NCBI RefSeq assembly: GCF_000165395.2
Contig: NC_010574.1
Location: forward strand, 1,302,001 to 1,366,000
Length of the DNA: 64,000 nt
From: Babesia bovis T2Bo
Taxonomy: Eukaryota > Apicomplexa > Aconoidasida > Piroplasmida > Babesiidae
Direction: 5' to 3'
Shown: piece after piece, positions 9,463 to 20,460 of the stretch
Layout: every line of letters begins with the position of its first letter
Position numbering within the stretch: position 1 is the stretch's first letter
The notes under the pieces: model-generated
Databases searched by the model: none
What the model saw: the letters and a program-made list of their open reading frames with translations, nothing else
Told to the model about the DNA's origin: nothing
Program-made: the position numbers and the translations under genes

Positions 9463-12400
9463 ATGTTGCTACGGCTACAGGCCATAGCATGCTTGGCACT
9501 GGTCATACCGCTCGCGGTATTATCTTTCAGACGTCGTGATAATGGGTCACAACTACACCGTGGATTCCACCCATTCTACACTTTGTGTCTTAAAGATAAC
9601 ATAAATCGTTATAATAATGGATCACATCTATATTCAGTGTCTATTGACCAAGAGTATGTGAAGAATAATGATGAAATCAAAAAGACATTGAATCTCCCGC
9701 AAAATATATGGCCTAAGCGAAGTAATTTCTTCAAGGCTAACATTGAACGGCAAATACGCATACAGTCATTTTGGAAACACTATGATGTATACCGGCTACT
9801 GTTGGAAAGGCGGTTGGCATATTTTGGTAATAAAGAATTCAACGACTCCAGAGTAACGCAAAAAACGTGTATTATTCTCGATGGACCACCTTACGCCAAT
9901 GGTAATGCGCATTATGGCCATTTTCTTAACAAAACGATAAAGGATGTGCTTTTAAGGGCATCACTGCTTGATGGTAAGCTTGCACTGCTCCTACCAGGGT
10001 GGGATTGCCATGGTATTCCCATAGAATCCAAGGTATTACAAAACACTGGGTACCATCCAGGGCAGTCACGAACTGATATCACAGAAACGGGATTGCCACT
10101 AGCAGTTGATATAAGGCAAAAATGCAGTCAAGTAGCAACGAAATCTATCGAGGCCCAAAAGAAGGTTTTCGAATCCGCTGGAGTATGGGCACTTTGGAAA
10201 GATTTTTATGCTACGTATCACTTCTACTATGAGCAGCAGGTGATGGAGGCCTTCGAAAAGCTTCTGCAATCTAATCTTATATACCGTGCGAGATGTCCAC
10301 AACACTATAGCACGCAGTCACAGTCAGTGCTATCGTACGCCGAACTGCAGACTAAGCAATTAGATACATTAACTGCTTTGGTCGGTTTTGAACTTGTTGA
10401 TAACACCGATGTTCTGCGTGCACTGGATTTCCATCGTCCTCTAGCTGAAGTACGCCTGGTATGTTGGACCACTACACCGTGGACATTACCAGCGAATCGC
10501 GGTGTCTTAATAAACGCAATCACTGATTACAACCTTTACTACAGGGATGGCATTTTATACGTCATGAACAACAATGAGAACTTCGGTATTTTCTCGGAGA
10601 AGCACTACGTGGGAACGCTGAGCGGCTCAATATTCGTTGGAAAGGAAATTATTAATCCCGTTACAGGTGCTATATATAAGGTCCACGACCACTGCGGTGT
10701 TATTGAAGATAAAGGCACGGGTATTGTCCATGCAGCACCGGCACATGGCATGGTTGATTTTAAGATACTCTCGAATTACCCAGGATTCACGATACATGAT
10801 GGATATGTAAATGATCCCAATGCTATAACGAATGTTATAGACGAAAACGAACGCTACTACCCTGGAGTACACCCGCTGCTGGATAATAAACTTATTAAAG
10901 AGGTCGACACCGAATGTCTACGAAAAGTGTTGGGAACTTCACTACTCCACACTGAGGTACAGAACCTACCCGTTGATGTTGACAATAGATTTGGTAATCG
11001 GACACACGTAAGGTTGACTAAACAGTGGTTCCTGTCACTATTACAGCGGAAGGCGTGCATACCTAAATTGGATGAAATGAAGATATACCCAGAAGGGGCT
11101 AAAAACTACCTGAAGAAAATCATAGCCAATCGTGCACAAGATTGGTGTATAAGTAGACAAAGAATTTGGGGTATACCAATACCCATTGCGTTCGTAGATG
11201 TGGACGCCCTGGATGACCCGGAACTGGCAAAGCTATACAACATAGATTACCACGTACCAGGGACTGCACAGGGAGAATACTGTCTAAAAGTTAATGTAGA
11301 CTCTTTGCCACACTATGAATTAGGCGATCGCGTCTTCAGGAAGTTGAACTACAAAGCTGATTCACTGGATATATGGTTCGAATCAGCATTAGCAAACCGA
11401 GTAACCATTAACAGACTTCGAGAAATACTGTTGACAATGGCCAAAAATGTAGCTCCACAGCAAAACTATGAATTTAGGGAACTGATACCCGAATATGCAA
11501 TAGAGGGACAGGACCAATTTAGGGGCTGGTACCAATCGTCGATATTGGTTAACTACCTGTTGCAAAACGATACCAAATGCCTACTCGCCAAAGGGATCAT
11601 TACACATGGATTCGTGAACGACGATAGTGGTAACAAGCTATCTAAGCGTAATCAACCTAGTGAAACACAGGATACAGTGAATCTTGATAATATGAAGCAT
11701 ACCACTACAGATAACATCGATCAGGATGGTACTGACGCTCCATTAACGGGGCCGTCCAATAAGAAATTGACCCATAAGCAACAAATCGATATACCCAATG
11801 TGGCCAAAGCTGGATTGGACAAAATGCTAGGTATGGAATACTACGAAGATACAGAACTGATAGAGCTCGACGAACCGCAGAGCCTTGGTGCAGACGTCTT
11901 GAGACTCTGGGCCTGCAGCAACGATTTCAAACGCAAGGATATACAGCTGAATAATTCCAACATATCAGAAGCTGTTGATCTTGCAAAGAAGATTGCTAAC
12001 TTCTTCAAATATGCCATAGGGGTTACGCACGACTGTAAGATTAAGAGTGATACGTGCCGTTTACGGCTGGATTACTTTAATGCCCTGGATATATACATGC
12101 TTAAACTGTCATACGATCTTGTATACACCGCTAGAAAATACTTCAAAGAAGGTTGTCTGCACAAAGTTGTTCGAGAATTGGAAATATTCCTAACACGCTT
12201 CTCAAATATATATGTCTCATACTGCAAGGATAGGCTTTACTGCGATGTAAAGCACGGATGGTCACGTACATGCGCACAAATCATAATTAAAAAGATAATG
12301 CGTAACGTGCTAGACGTCGTGGCCCCGATAATGCCGCATATGGCAGAGGATGTCTACCAGACGATCCATAACGTCACAATGCCACAGAAAAGAAAGGATA

Positions 12401-12951
12401 TGGCTAACATCAAGTCAGTATTTGGGAAGAGATGGATGAAGATGCCAAACTACCTTTCAAAAGTAGATGTCAATACCGCGATAGGCACCTTGCTGGATTT
12501 GAGGAATTTGGTTAACAAATTGAGACCGCAAAGAGATGACAAGGAGCTTATCATTCTATGTGACAGTGATGCCACAATATCGCAAATGCTAAATGTAGAA
12601 ACCACTGCTAAGGTAGACCTCAGGTTACTCCTAGGGGTGGCCAACGTAAGAATTCTACCCAAGTCAAGGGATTATGTACCTCCAGAAACGTCGATAAAAG
12701 GAAACGGTTATGAAATTTGGCTTGTGGAAACAGACTACAGCAAATGTCAAAGATGTTGGCTATATAGACAGGAGGTTACACAAGGGTTCTGCGAAAGATG
12801 TGCGTCCATATGTACCAGCCCACCGGATTATGATATGCCAATGGATTCTACAGATACATCTGATCAGGAGACCGTTGAAGAAGAGGTCGATTGCGCAATG
12901 CTGGATGACAACGATGGCACCATAGAAGATGAAGAATATTTTGACGAATAA
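9463..12951 (+). CDS. Isoleucyl-tRNA synthetase, apicoplast/organellar form
   Basis: Charges tRNA-Ile with isoleucine. Single exon, 1162 residues. Residues 1-21 are a hydrophobic signal-peptide-like segment (LACLALVIPLAVLSF-type), followed by about 100 residues before the synthetase core, which fits signal plus transit peptide for the apicoplast. The class I HIGH motif appears as HYGH at 150-153 after PPYANGNA; the KMSKS equivalent is KLSKR at 725-729. The editing domain has CWTTTPWTLPANRG. A C-terminal zinc-type module has CQRCWLY and CERC, as in bacterial IleRS. Oddities: about 65 extra, mostly polar residues sit between KLSKR and GADVLRLW (residue 809), and the C-terminus ends in an acidic tail. 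A separate cytosolic IleRS is expected elsewhere. Confidence 0.93.
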   Translation: MLLRLQAIACLALVIPLAVLSFRRRDNGSQLHRGFHPFYTLCLKDNINRYNNGSHLYSVSIDQEYVKNNDEIKKTLNLPQNIWPKRSNFFKANIERQIRIQSFWKHYDVYRLLLERRLAYFGNKEFNDSRVTQKTCIILDGPPYANGNAHYGHFLNKTIKDVLLRASLLDGKLALLLPGWDCHGIPIESKVLQNTGYHPGQSRTDITETGLPLAVDIRQKCSQVATKSIEAQKKVFESAGVWALWKDFYATYHFYYEQQVMEAFEKLLQSNLIYRARCPQHYSTQSQSVLSYAELQTKQLDTLTALVGFELVDNTDVLRALDFHRPLAEVRLVCWTTTPWTLPANRGVLINAITDYNLYYRDGILYVMNNNENFGIFSEKHYVGTLSGSIFVGKEIINPVTGAIYKVHDHCGVIEDKGTGIVHAAPAHGMVDFKILSNYPGFTIHDGYVNDPNAITNVIDENERYYPGVHPLLDNKLIKEVDTECLRKVLGTSLLHTEVQNLPVDVDNRFGNRTHVRLTKQWFLSLLQRKACIPKLDEMKIYPEGAKNYLKKIIANRAQDWCISRQRIWGIPIPIAFVDVDALDDPELAKLYNIDYHVPGTAQGEYCLKVNVDSLPHYELGDRVFRKLNYKADSLDIWFESALANRVTINRLREILLTMAKNVAPQQNYEFRELIPEYAIEGQDQFRGWYQSSILVNYLLQNDTKCLLAKGIITHGFVNDDSGNKLSKRNQPSETQDTVNLDNMKHTTTDNIDQDGTDAPLTGPSNKKLTHKQQIDIPNVAKAGLDKMLGMEYYEDTELIELDEPQSLGADVLRLWACSNDFKRKDIQLNNSNISEAVDLAKKIANFFKYAIGVTHDCKIKSDTCRLRLDYFNALDIYMLKLSYDLVYTARKYFKEGCLHKVVRELEIFLTRFSNIYVSYCKDRLYCDVKHGWSRTCAQIIIKKIMRNVLDVVAPIMPHMAEDVYQTIHNVTMPQKRKDMANIKSVFGKRWMKMPNYLSKVDVNTAIGTLLDLRNLVNKLRPQRDDKELIILCDSDATISQMLNVETTAKVDLRLLLGVANVRILPKSRDYVPPETSIKGNGYEIWLVETDYSKCQRCWLYRQEVTQGFCERCASICTSPPDYDMPMDSTDTSDQETVEEEVDCAMLDDNDGTIEDEEYFDE

Positions 12952-13193
12952 ATGCGTAGTGAGACTTTACTAGACAGCGATGTCATCTATAGAATACCTA
13001 AGCAATCGCTAAATAAGTTACCCTATACATATCAGTGGCCTAGTTAATAGATGCAAACCGTAAAAACTAAAAATTTAAACATTGAATATTAATGTAAAAC
13101 GCTCTGCAAATTATGGCAGATCCAAGGCGATAAACGGTGCTATGATTAAATGCTCATGATGGGCATCACCATCTCACATTGTAGTACAAAGAA

Positions 13194-13502
13194 TCACTTA
13201 GCATCTAACACATTTGCTGCAGGGGGTTGGTTTTTCCGATAGTTGTAAAGCCTATATAGCTGAGCTGCTTGAACGCTCGAGTTGCAAAAGTGGCATGCGA
13301 ACAACAGCATGTTACGAGGTTGAACGGCGATAGCAAAGCGCATAAACAAGATGCTGTAAAAACATAATACACCAGTCATACGACCAGAAATACGTTCAGG
13401 GTCTTTGCGAATCTCACTGAGTCCAGCCACAACAAATCCCCAATTTGCAACTGGTCCCCAAAAATGAGTAGATAAGAAATATCTCCCAGACGATGTTGCC
13501 AT
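13194..13502 (-). CDS. MPC1: Mitochondrial pyruvate carrier subunit (MPC1 type)
   Basis: Small inner-mitochondrial-membrane subunit of the heterodimeric pyruvate carrier. 102 residues from ATG 13502, no intron, normal length for the family. Family features visible: [20 protein letters not shown] (the conserved FWGP-N-G loop), then [19 protein letters not shown] and [22 protein letters not shown], where other MPC proteins have WaiQPrNylLfachf-N. Two to three membrane helices are expected. The partner subunit MPC2 is not in this window. IleRS converges on it from the left (242 bases between stops). Confidence 0.95.
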   Translation of the reverse strand: MATSSGRYFLSTHFWGPVANWGFVVAGLSEIRKDPERISGRMTGVLCFYSILFMRFAIAVQPRNMLLFACHFCNSSVQAAQLYRLYNYRKNQPPAANVLDAK

Positions 13503-13996
13503 TGATACAATACAGACGAAAAAAGTTGGAAGTTTCTTGAATGTATCTTAATAAAGCTCGTGTGAACTAGAGTCCTATAAATAGATAAAACTATTGTATC
13601 AACTAGATATAGTACCGTTAACCATCCATAATCATGTTTATTACTCTAAGCGTAACACTATTAATGCCGTCTATGTGTTTTATGAATCATGTGTAAACGT
13701 TACGTTTGAGACGCACATCATGTACACTCCGTGGTACCTACTCTCTAATGCATATTGCACTTTAATCTGTCAATTCAATAATACATCTATATCTCAACCA
13801 ATAAAACGACAGTGTGGATATCCCCTGGGCTTGTGAACTACTTATTACCTAGGGACATTAAAGTAAACGGGCCATGTAAACACAATGTAACAATGGAGTA
13901 TATCCCATCTGAGGTGGTGTGTTATTCATATACTGATCACCGTATCTAAATGAGAAACATATTTAATGTTTAATGATCTGTACAGTGCTAATAACA
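13503..13996. other. Intergenic region upstream of MPC1
   Basis: About 490 bases between two minus-strand genes; promoter of MPC1 and 3' end of the next gene. An 80-codon plus frame at 13594-13836 has an AT-driven composition and no family look. Nothing else supported. Confidence 0.5.
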
Positions 13997-15613
13997 TTAG
14001 CCCGATTCTTGAACTATTTCATCGATATCACGGGTTACAATAGAACGTTCGTAGCTGCTCAAACGTTGGTTTATCACGGAATAAACGGCATTGACCAATG
14101 CAAGGTACAATCCTGCAGCAGAGTTGGCATACAATGCAAGTGATAAGTGGAATAGCAAAATGGGCCACTCAATACCACGAGGTACCAATCGAACCAAGTA
14201 ATCATGATAATAAGTCAGCTGAACAACAATATCCAAGTTGGCAGATTTCAACAACTTCGGAATGTTGTGAATGGCGTTCCGGACGTAACCCGTGGCAGCA
14301 GCCTGACTTTCAGTTGCACGGAAACTAGATTGATCCAACAAATGCTCAACGTCCACTGCATTTGCGAAATTCTTGAATATAAACATGGTACCAAGGTTAC
14401 CAGCAGTCGCAATAGCACAGACAATACCAGTGACCACGGAAGCCAACTTCGATGCCAAAGGACTCAGAATGAATGATGCAGTATGGAAATTCTCCCTAAA
14501 TAAAGCATGCTGAATAGCAGTAATAAATGCCAATCTGGCAATAACGGCAGAGTGTACAATGAAGTGAATCAAACCACTTAATGATTCACCACTCCAATAG
14601 CCGCCAAAAACACCAGTACCCAAAGCGTTCAGGGCGCGTGGCAAAAAGGCAAACTTTTGCGATATACTGCCGCCAACACTGTAGACACCATTGGGTATCA
14701 TCGATACCCAGTTAACGTTACGACCGTAAAACCAGGCGCGTAAACCTAACTTCATCACAGATTCAGCAGTTAACACGCTTAATGCGATACGCAACATATC
14801 CTCGACGGTAAAGCTCCCGCACTCACCCTGAAATGCCCAACGCTTACGTAACATCGACATAATAGATGGAGTTGAAGCGAAGCGTAAAACAAACCATGGA
14901 ATGGAAGATAATGTTGCCATTAAAAATAGCACAATGGGACTCTCTTGAGCACCAACACCATGGTCTAATAACAGCAACCTAAATGAAGCAAGAATGTTAC
15001 TCAGAACCCTAAACATGTTAGGTTGGGGAACGATAGAACAGTATGGCAACGACCGCATCATTGGATGCAGAGACTTCGTCATAGGTCCATAATGTGGATA
15101 TAAAGCATAAGGGGTGATAACGCCCAAACCAGCATCCACTATAGAGCTGGACTTAACAGCACTTGATCCATCTTTTGGTAATACGCGAGGGAATATGGAT
15201 GGTGCTTTACGATATGAATCCAGTCTTTGTTGTACAATGTCCTCTGATGGCACTGTGACATTTCGGCTTAATGAAACGTCGGTATTGTCCAATGTCAAAC
15301 CGTCGCCATTCTCATGGCTAGTGTATGTGCCATTGATAGGATTCAATGGTCGCCTTGTGTTAATCCGATTGATGCTGCCGTCATTTGCGATCTGAACCTT
15401 CGCTGTCTTCGCTGAAGACGGTTTGTCATATGACTTGGTTCTTATAGCGTCTACACGTGGACATAATGTTGCCTACAACAGGATGTATCATAGAGTCAGA
15501 ACTGTTTAAAGCAAACGATGTCTCATACCTACCTTCTGTGATTGGTATAACTCCTTTGCATAAGTAGAGTATACCAACAAGGTACAAATGTATACAGATG
15601 ACAAAGGCAACAT
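13997..15613 (-). CDS. Secretory-pathway multi-pass membrane protein, function unknown
   Basis: Exons 15533-15613 and 13997-15472, separated by a 60-base intron, phase 0; 518 residues. The long downstream frame has no ATG near its left edge (first start-like codon is TTG at 15346), and extending it through the intron reaches ATG 15613 with a short hydrophobic N-terminus (LPLSSVYICTLLVYS) that looks like a signal peptide. Several hydrophobic segments follow in the C-terminal two thirds (around residues 212-232, 330-350, 380-405 and 465-500). I recognise no family. A signal peptide followed by a polar stretch and then membrane helices could mean apicoplast membrane or endomembrane location; this is inference. 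Confidence 0.78.
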
Positions 15614-16080
15614 TGTTTCACCGAATGTGTCGGTGAAAAGGCAATGTGTCTAAATGGTACAAACCAGAAGTAAAAACATGGTACACCAGCTCAGTAGAGC
15701 TAATTCTATGACCAATCAAGCAATCACAAAGTTAGAAGATAATGTGTTTTTTAAGGACGGATAGAACTATCGCAATGATAGCCCCCATCCACATGAATAC
15801 TTCCATGAACGCGCGACTATATGGATATATAAACAATTAGATTCTATACCTTGTGTGTGTTTTTGTATAGGTAATATCTTTAGTCACTCGAACTCCTTAA
15901 GGAGTTACAAAAAAATCTACTTAATATCGTATTGTGCAATGTCAGACATAGGAAAACAGAACTATCGATAACTTGAATCGTTCTATTCTAGAAAAGTGCG
16001 TAACATCCATTTATATATAATATCCTGCAGTTATGAAACTTTATTTGTTGGAATAAGTCATAATCAAGCAAGATTACATC
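15614..16080. other. Divergent intergenic region
   Basis: About 470 bases between the start of the minus-strand membrane protein and the start of U1-70K. Presumed bidirectional promoter. No open frame or RNA gene I can support. Confidence 0.5.
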
Positions 16081-16824
16081 ATGTCGGCGCTAGGAATGCC
16101 TCCTCACCTATTGGTGCTATTTCAAGCAAGGCCGCCACTGGAATACATACCTCCCATCGAAAATGGAATGAAAAAGAAATTCAACGGTATCGCAGATTAT
16201 GTTGGTTACTTCTCAAAGGAACAAGTCCCACCTGATCCACCATTCGAGACACCTCATCAAAGAGCTGATAAAAAGAAAAGAGAACGAATCATAGAGCATC
16301 ACAAGAAACAAAAAGCAGAAAGAGATGCGTATGATCCGAAATATGACCCTGCATTAGCAAGAGGTGCTACGAACCCTTGGTTAACCCATGACCCGTATAA
16401 GACACTATTCGTCTCCAACATACCATATGAAGTCACGGAAAAACAATTATGGAAGGAATTTGATGTGTATGGACGAGTTCGTAGAATTCGTATGATAAAC
16501 GATCGCAAAAACATACCAAGAGGATATGCATTCATAGAGTATAATGACGAGAGAGATATGGTAAACGCTTATAAGAGAGCTGATGGACGTAAAGTCTCCG
16601 GACGTAGAGTGTTGGTAGATGTAGAACGCGCACGAACTGTTGCGGGATGGTACCCTAAACGTTTAGGTGGTGGGAAGGGTAGGTCAAGAACCAAGCCACC
16701 AAAGTTCTATGACGAGAAGCCATTAATCTTAGAAGAGCATCTGCCACCAGATAATGTAACATCTAGAAGTCCTTCGCTAGAAGAAGTAGAAGAAGGCGCA
16801 GTCCTCGAGGACACGAAGCAGTAA
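16081..16824 (+). CDS. SNRNP70: U1 snRNP 70 kDa protein
   Basis: Core protein of the U1 snRNP, which recognises 5' splice sites. 247 residues, single exon. The family's N-terminal tail is clear: the LLVLFQARPPLEYIPP region, a Lys/Arg-rich helix around residues 62-80, and the NPWLTHDPYKTLFV entry into the RRM. The RRM spans about 98-180 with RNP2 LFVSNI (104-109) and RNP1 RGYAFIEY (141-148), and the GRRVLVDVERARTV end typical of U1-70K. After the Gly/Arg segment the protein has only a short acidic tail; the long RS/RD/RE domain of animal U1-70K is missing, as in other small-genome protists. Confidence 0.95.
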   Translation: MSALGMPPHLLVLFQARPPLEYIPPIENGMKKKFNGIADYVGYFSKEQVPPDPPFETPHQRADKKKRERIIEHHKKQKAERDAYDPKYDPALARGATNPWLTHDPYKTLFVSNIPYEVTEKQLWKEFDVYGRVRRIRMINDRKNIPRGYAFIEYNDERDMVNAYKRADGRKVSGRRVLVDVERARTVAGWYPKRLGGGKGRSRTKPPKFYDEKPLILEEHLPPDNVTSRSPSLEEVEEGAVLEDTKQ

Positions 16825-16989
16825 CATTAGACGCGTCTAATATGTACTTAAATGATCTAGCATTGTGCATATATACTATGTCGTAAATCGCATAATGTAT
16901 CACAGAATTAAAAAGTACAAAAAGGTTTCCCATAAGGCCACATAATTACATATACATGGAATCTACACACTAGTAATACTTATTTCAAA

Positions 16990-17886
16990 ATGGAGATTAA
17001 TACAGATTATGAAAATGTAATCAATTTGTACCTCCAAGGAGAACGTTTCTTTAAAGAAAAACCAAACAGCGTAGACACCAGTATAGAATTGAAAGTTACA
17101 CTTATCAAGAGAATACCAATATCACCTACAGTCTACATTTTCATATTCCAATATCCACCGGAGTTAGAACAACATTTTATGTTACATATTTTCGCGCATT
17201 TTGAATTCAAAGGAGAACGCATGTTACCAAAGGTCCAGGGTCAGTGGAATGGAAAGATATGTCAACAGAATGACACTAATCAAGTGTCCCGTAAATACAC
17301 ACCTATATATATCGATCAAGAAAAAAAGGAAGTACACATACTAATGAGAATATACCGTCCGTGTGAGAAATATCCCGATGGAGGCAGCCTGACCAGAGTT
17401 ATTGAGTGTTTGATACCACAGGACCAATTGACAATTTATCCATCCATGTTTAAATTTAGCTTAACTCAAAATGGAGCTTTAACAATTGGAGGAGATAAAG
17501 TCGTCGAGTTTAACCACCTAAACCTCGTTGCAGGAGGAACTGGAATAACGCCATATGTGCGTTATCTAATCAACAACAAGAAGATACCAGTGAATTTAGT
17601 GTACTGCAATAAAACATTAAAGGAGATTCTGCTTAAACCGTTACTCGATAAGCTTCAAGAACGTGGATTATTAAAGGTTAAGTACCTAGTGACTTCGGAA
17701 GACCCAGAGGTAATACGAAACTATAAACCAAATAACGACGCTTTGGTCTTTGGGAAGTTGTCCATTGAGCACTGTGAAGGTTTCCTTGAAACTAAGGACT
17801 CCTTCACCATTGCTTGTGGTCCACCTGGTATGGTGATGAAAGCAAAGGAAATCACAACACAACTAGGGCTACCAATGGCTTGTTGA
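16990..17886 (+). CDS. NADH-cytochrome b5 reductase-like flavoprotein
   Basis: FAD-dependent reductase that passes electrons from NAD(P)H to cytochrome b5 or a similar acceptor. 298 residues, no intron. FAD-binding motif RKYTP at residues 101-105 (family RxYTxx), then the second flavin motif around YPDGGSLTR (about 131-139). The NAD half has LVAGGTGITPYVRYL (about 179-193) and the nicotinamide-site CGPPGMV (about 280-286). It ends soon after CGPP, lacking the usual final Phe, so the C-terminus may be trimmed. The first 35 residues have no strong anchor. A small basic-protein gene starts 49 bases downstream on the same strand. Confidence 0.88.
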   Translation: MEINTDYENVINLYLQGERFFKEKPNSVDTSIELKVTLIKRIPISPTVYIFIFQYPPELEQHFMLHIFAHFEFKGERMLPKVQGQWNGKICQQNDTNQVSRKYTPIYIDQEKKEVHILMRIYRPCEKYPDGGSLTRVIECLIPQDQLTIYPSMFKFSLTQNGALTIGGDKVVEFNHLNLVAGGTGITPYVRYLINNKKIPVNLVYCNKTLKEILLKPLLDKLQERGLLKVKYLVTSEDPEVIRNYKPNNDALVFGKLSIEHCEGFLETKDSFTIACGPPGMVMKAKEITTQLGLPMAC

Positions 17887-17934
17887 ATGTTTTGATAAAT
17901 ATAATATAGATCGCACATTGACCAAAGGAAGATA

Positions 17935-18306
17935 ATGAAAAAGTTTATTGCAAAGGCGACCATTCTCGCCAGAATGGCGGCTATGAGACTAAACAGGCCA
18001 CTTGCAACTAAAACACGTACGGATGAAAAATCACTTGAGGCGTCAATAAGAGCAGTGGATCTACTTAAAAGGTTCGTAGATATTTTGGAAATAGCCCAAG
18101 TCATACATCACAAAACACTGATACCATCAATCGGCAAATTGGTCGGAGCTACCGAAGATGAAATCGCAAAGGCAGGTAATAATGCTAAACAAAATCAGGG
18201 TATACTAAAGCCAATAGAGAGAATACACAACCTCCACGAAGAAGAATGGCGTATACTAAAACCTGGAAAGGAGCGTGAAACCAGGCACCTGAGGTGGAGA
18301 AAGTGA
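17935..18306 (+). CDS. Small basic protein, possibly mitochondrial
   Basis: 123 residues from ATG 17935, no intron, highly basic. The first 25 residues (Lys, Arg, Ala, Met, Leu, no acidic residues) look like a mitochondrial presequence; the remainder is predicted helical with a Lys/Arg-rich C-terminus. Size and charge suit a mitoribosomal protein, but I recognise no family. It lies 48 bases after the reductase stop on the same strand; such tight spacing is common here and does not prove co-transcription. Confidence 0.65.
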   Translation: MKKFIAKATILARMAAMRLNRPLATKTRTDEKSLEASIRAVDLLKRFVDILEIAQVIHHKTLIPSIGKLVGATEDEIAKAGNNAKQNQGILKPIERIHNLHEEEWRILKPGKERETRHLRWRK

Positions 18307-18437
18307 ACTCCATTTAAATATCAATTTTAACTTGTCGAATTACTTATCTATATTACGGTATTGCAAAACTTGCGCTACTATAGTACAACACAGAAAACCT
18401 AAGGTGAAGAACACGGTCCATAGTTTACCTACGGTAT

Positions 18438-19122
18438 CTACTTGTGCCGCTCCTTCTTTTGACATCGGAGCCGTTCCCTCTCCTCACGTTCCTGTTGTTT
18501 CAGTTTATGCAGCTGCTGTTTTGCTTGGGCATCTATGTGTTGCTGCTTCTGCATCATGCGGCGCTCCTGTTGCTCCTTTTTCACGCGGGCAGCGTTGTCA
18601 TTCACCGGTAGCGCAACATCGTCATCCAAATCACGAAGCGATACTCCAGATGCATAGAGCTGACCGTTTTCATCCAAATGCAACGTCTGAAGCTCAACTG
18701 ATGCATAGCGTTCCACAATCTCGCGCTTTACGTCCTTGTCCAATTCAACGCTACGATCCCAAGCAGAAGTGTTAAGGGAACTAGATTTCGGACATTCAGC
18801 AGCAGCTTTGGCTGCAGCTAATGCGATATCAACATGCTGTAAGGCATCAGCGACCGATATTTCCGATACAGAACTCGTGCTGTTATCTGTAAATGCTGAT
18901 GGTTTATGCCACAAAACAAGCAGACTCACTTTTAAGTGCTGTAAACGCTTCTTCTGCCAACGCACGAGCCTTACTACTGTCGCAGTCAGCTGAAGCCCCT
19001 GCTATCCACTCAGCACATGCATCGATGCCTTCGGATTCTAAGAGCTCAAGTAGATATTCAACAATATCAGAATCACATTCGATCCCAAGAGCAGGCAAGC
19101 CGGATTCCAATACCGAAGCCAT
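18438..19122 (-). CDS. CCDC43-like coiled-coil protein
   Basis: Exons 18930-19122 and 18438-18886 joined across a 43-base intron (phase 1), giving 213 residues. The N-terminal 65 residues form a small helical domain beginning LGIECDSDIVEYLLELLESEG, like the N-terminal fold of CCDC43, where the pattern is LGid-evy-Yilgile. The C-terminal 60 residues are a highly charged coiled coil rich in Lys, Glu, Gln and Arg, ending in basic residues as CCDC43 does. Separate open frames for each exon exist; neither alone explains both conserved ends. Function of CCDC43 is poorly defined. The assignment rests on domain order, not strong identity. Confidence 0.72.
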
Positions 19123-19809
19123 ACATAAAAATTATTTAACCTATACTAATACTTTCATTGAATTAAATGTGTAGGGATCCTGTAATTTGTACAATACATA
19201 TTATGTGTAACTCTATCAGTGTCGTTATGTCTTAAACCGCAACAATATATGTTATTGTATGACCTTGAAAATGTCTAATTGTTGTGTCCTATTTCTATTA
19301 CAAAGATAACAGCTGTTATCACTGGTGTATGTTAGTTGGAAGTAGATCAATGTCTATAAGGATACTTAGCTGTAGACATAGTAGTGGATATAATCAACCT
19401 TCTATTTGAATAATGGACACCTCGAATTAATTGTATCGTAAGAAGGTTCTGGAGTTCAGAAGTTAATAATTACCAGCTTCATCATTTGTTACATCGGCAT
19501 AGTACTGGACTATCATTCATTGGTAGCACAGTTATTCGTAAGATATCACATGGAGTCATATATTTCTAGAGCACCTGTGTTGATGACTCAATCTAAGCTA
19601 AAGTTGTGATCGTTATAGGTAGATATTTTACTTGGCAATTCATCGCTGCGGCCATAGTCATGCGAAACTAATAACTCCTGTTGATTCCATGGTAGCATAC
19701 ATTTATTTAATGGCTCTGTAGTAACCAGGAGCAATAAAAATATCGATCATGAATGTAGTACATTTTTACAATATTGCGATAACCAATGTCTGAAGACACT
19801 ACAAAAGTA
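19123..19809. other. Intergenic region, 0.69 kb
   Basis: Between the CCDC43-like start and the SF3B6 stop, both on the minus strand. AT-rich, no long frame on either strand, no recognised RNA. Confidence 0.5.
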
Positions 19810-20275
19810 TCATGTGTTCATCTTAAGAGCAGCCTTAACCCTATCAAGCTCCTCCTGTTCTTTATCAAGGTCTTTGCGCTTGTTCAAACGGGTAGGGTTA
19901 TAGTACAATACAACAAGATATCTTCCGGCAACGTTGAAACCGGATAGGTGGTCCAACGCATTCTTCGCGTCATAAATGTCGTCATACACAACAAATGCCG
20001 TGCCATTAGTCTTTGATGTGTTGCCTCTATAAAGAATCAGTGGTCAATATAAAATTTGATATACAAGACTATAGCTATATATAACATACTTCCTTATTTG
20101 ACGGACTGATCCATATTTGCCGAAAATGTCGTAAAGTTCCTCTGCCGATATTTTATACGGTAAATTCCTAAAGTGTGTTAAAAATGTAAACAACAACGTA
20201 CCTGAGGTAGAGAATACGGCTGACCTCAGGAGAGAGGCGCATAGTGCGCCGAGAAGCGCTAGTACCTATAATCAT
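19810..20275 (-). CDS. SF3B6: Splicing factor SF3B6 (p14/SF3b14a)
   Basis: U2 snRNP protein that contacts the branch-point adenosine within the SF3b complex. Rebuilt from three exons: 20202-20275, 20090-20167 and 19810-20026 (introns of 34 and 63 bases), giving 122 residues, the family's normal length. It has no long single frame. The RRM is intact: [13 protein letters not shown] (RNP2 region), then [19 protein letters not shown] (RNP1), [14 protein letters not shown] and RYLVVLYYN, each matching the near-invariant eukaryotic sequence. Frame closes exactly at both junctions. The start lies about 107 bases from the tRNA gene. Confidence 0.95.
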
Positions 20276-20381
20276 TTTTGAATGGTTATAAACCATATAA
20301 TGGCAGTGCTATAGAAATAGACGCGTCATATATTTTTGTAGTGTTTCATGTTATGGTAACTAAATTTGCACTTTAGCCTAG

Positions 20382-20454
20382 GCCTTTGTGGCGCAATGGA
20401 TAGCGCGTCGGACTTCTAATCCGAAGGTTGCGGGTTCGAGTCCCGCCGGAGGTA
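20382..20454 (+). tRNA. tRNA-Arg (anticodon UCU)
   Basis: A 73-base cloverleaf: 7-bp acceptor stem with some G-U pairs, D stem GCGC/GCGC, anticodon stem TCGGA/TCCGA around loop CTTCTAA (anticodon TCT), 5-base variable region, T stem GCGGG/CCCGC with loop TTCGAGT, discriminator A. Internal RNA polymerase III promoters match well: A box TGGCGCAATGG and B box GGTTCGAGTCC. No intron. CCA is not encoded, as expected for a eukaryote. Confidence 0.98.
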
Positions 20455-20456
20455 AA

Positions 20457-20460
20457 TTTT
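20457..20460 (+). terminator. RNA polymerase III terminator of tRNA-Arg
   Basis: A run of four T residues two bases after the mature tRNA end, the usual Pol III stop signal. Confidence 0.8.

Noticed and set aside
13594..13836. 80-codon plus-strand frame in the MPC1 promoter region
   Set aside because: Composition follows AT-rich DNA, no family features, no supporting splice sites.
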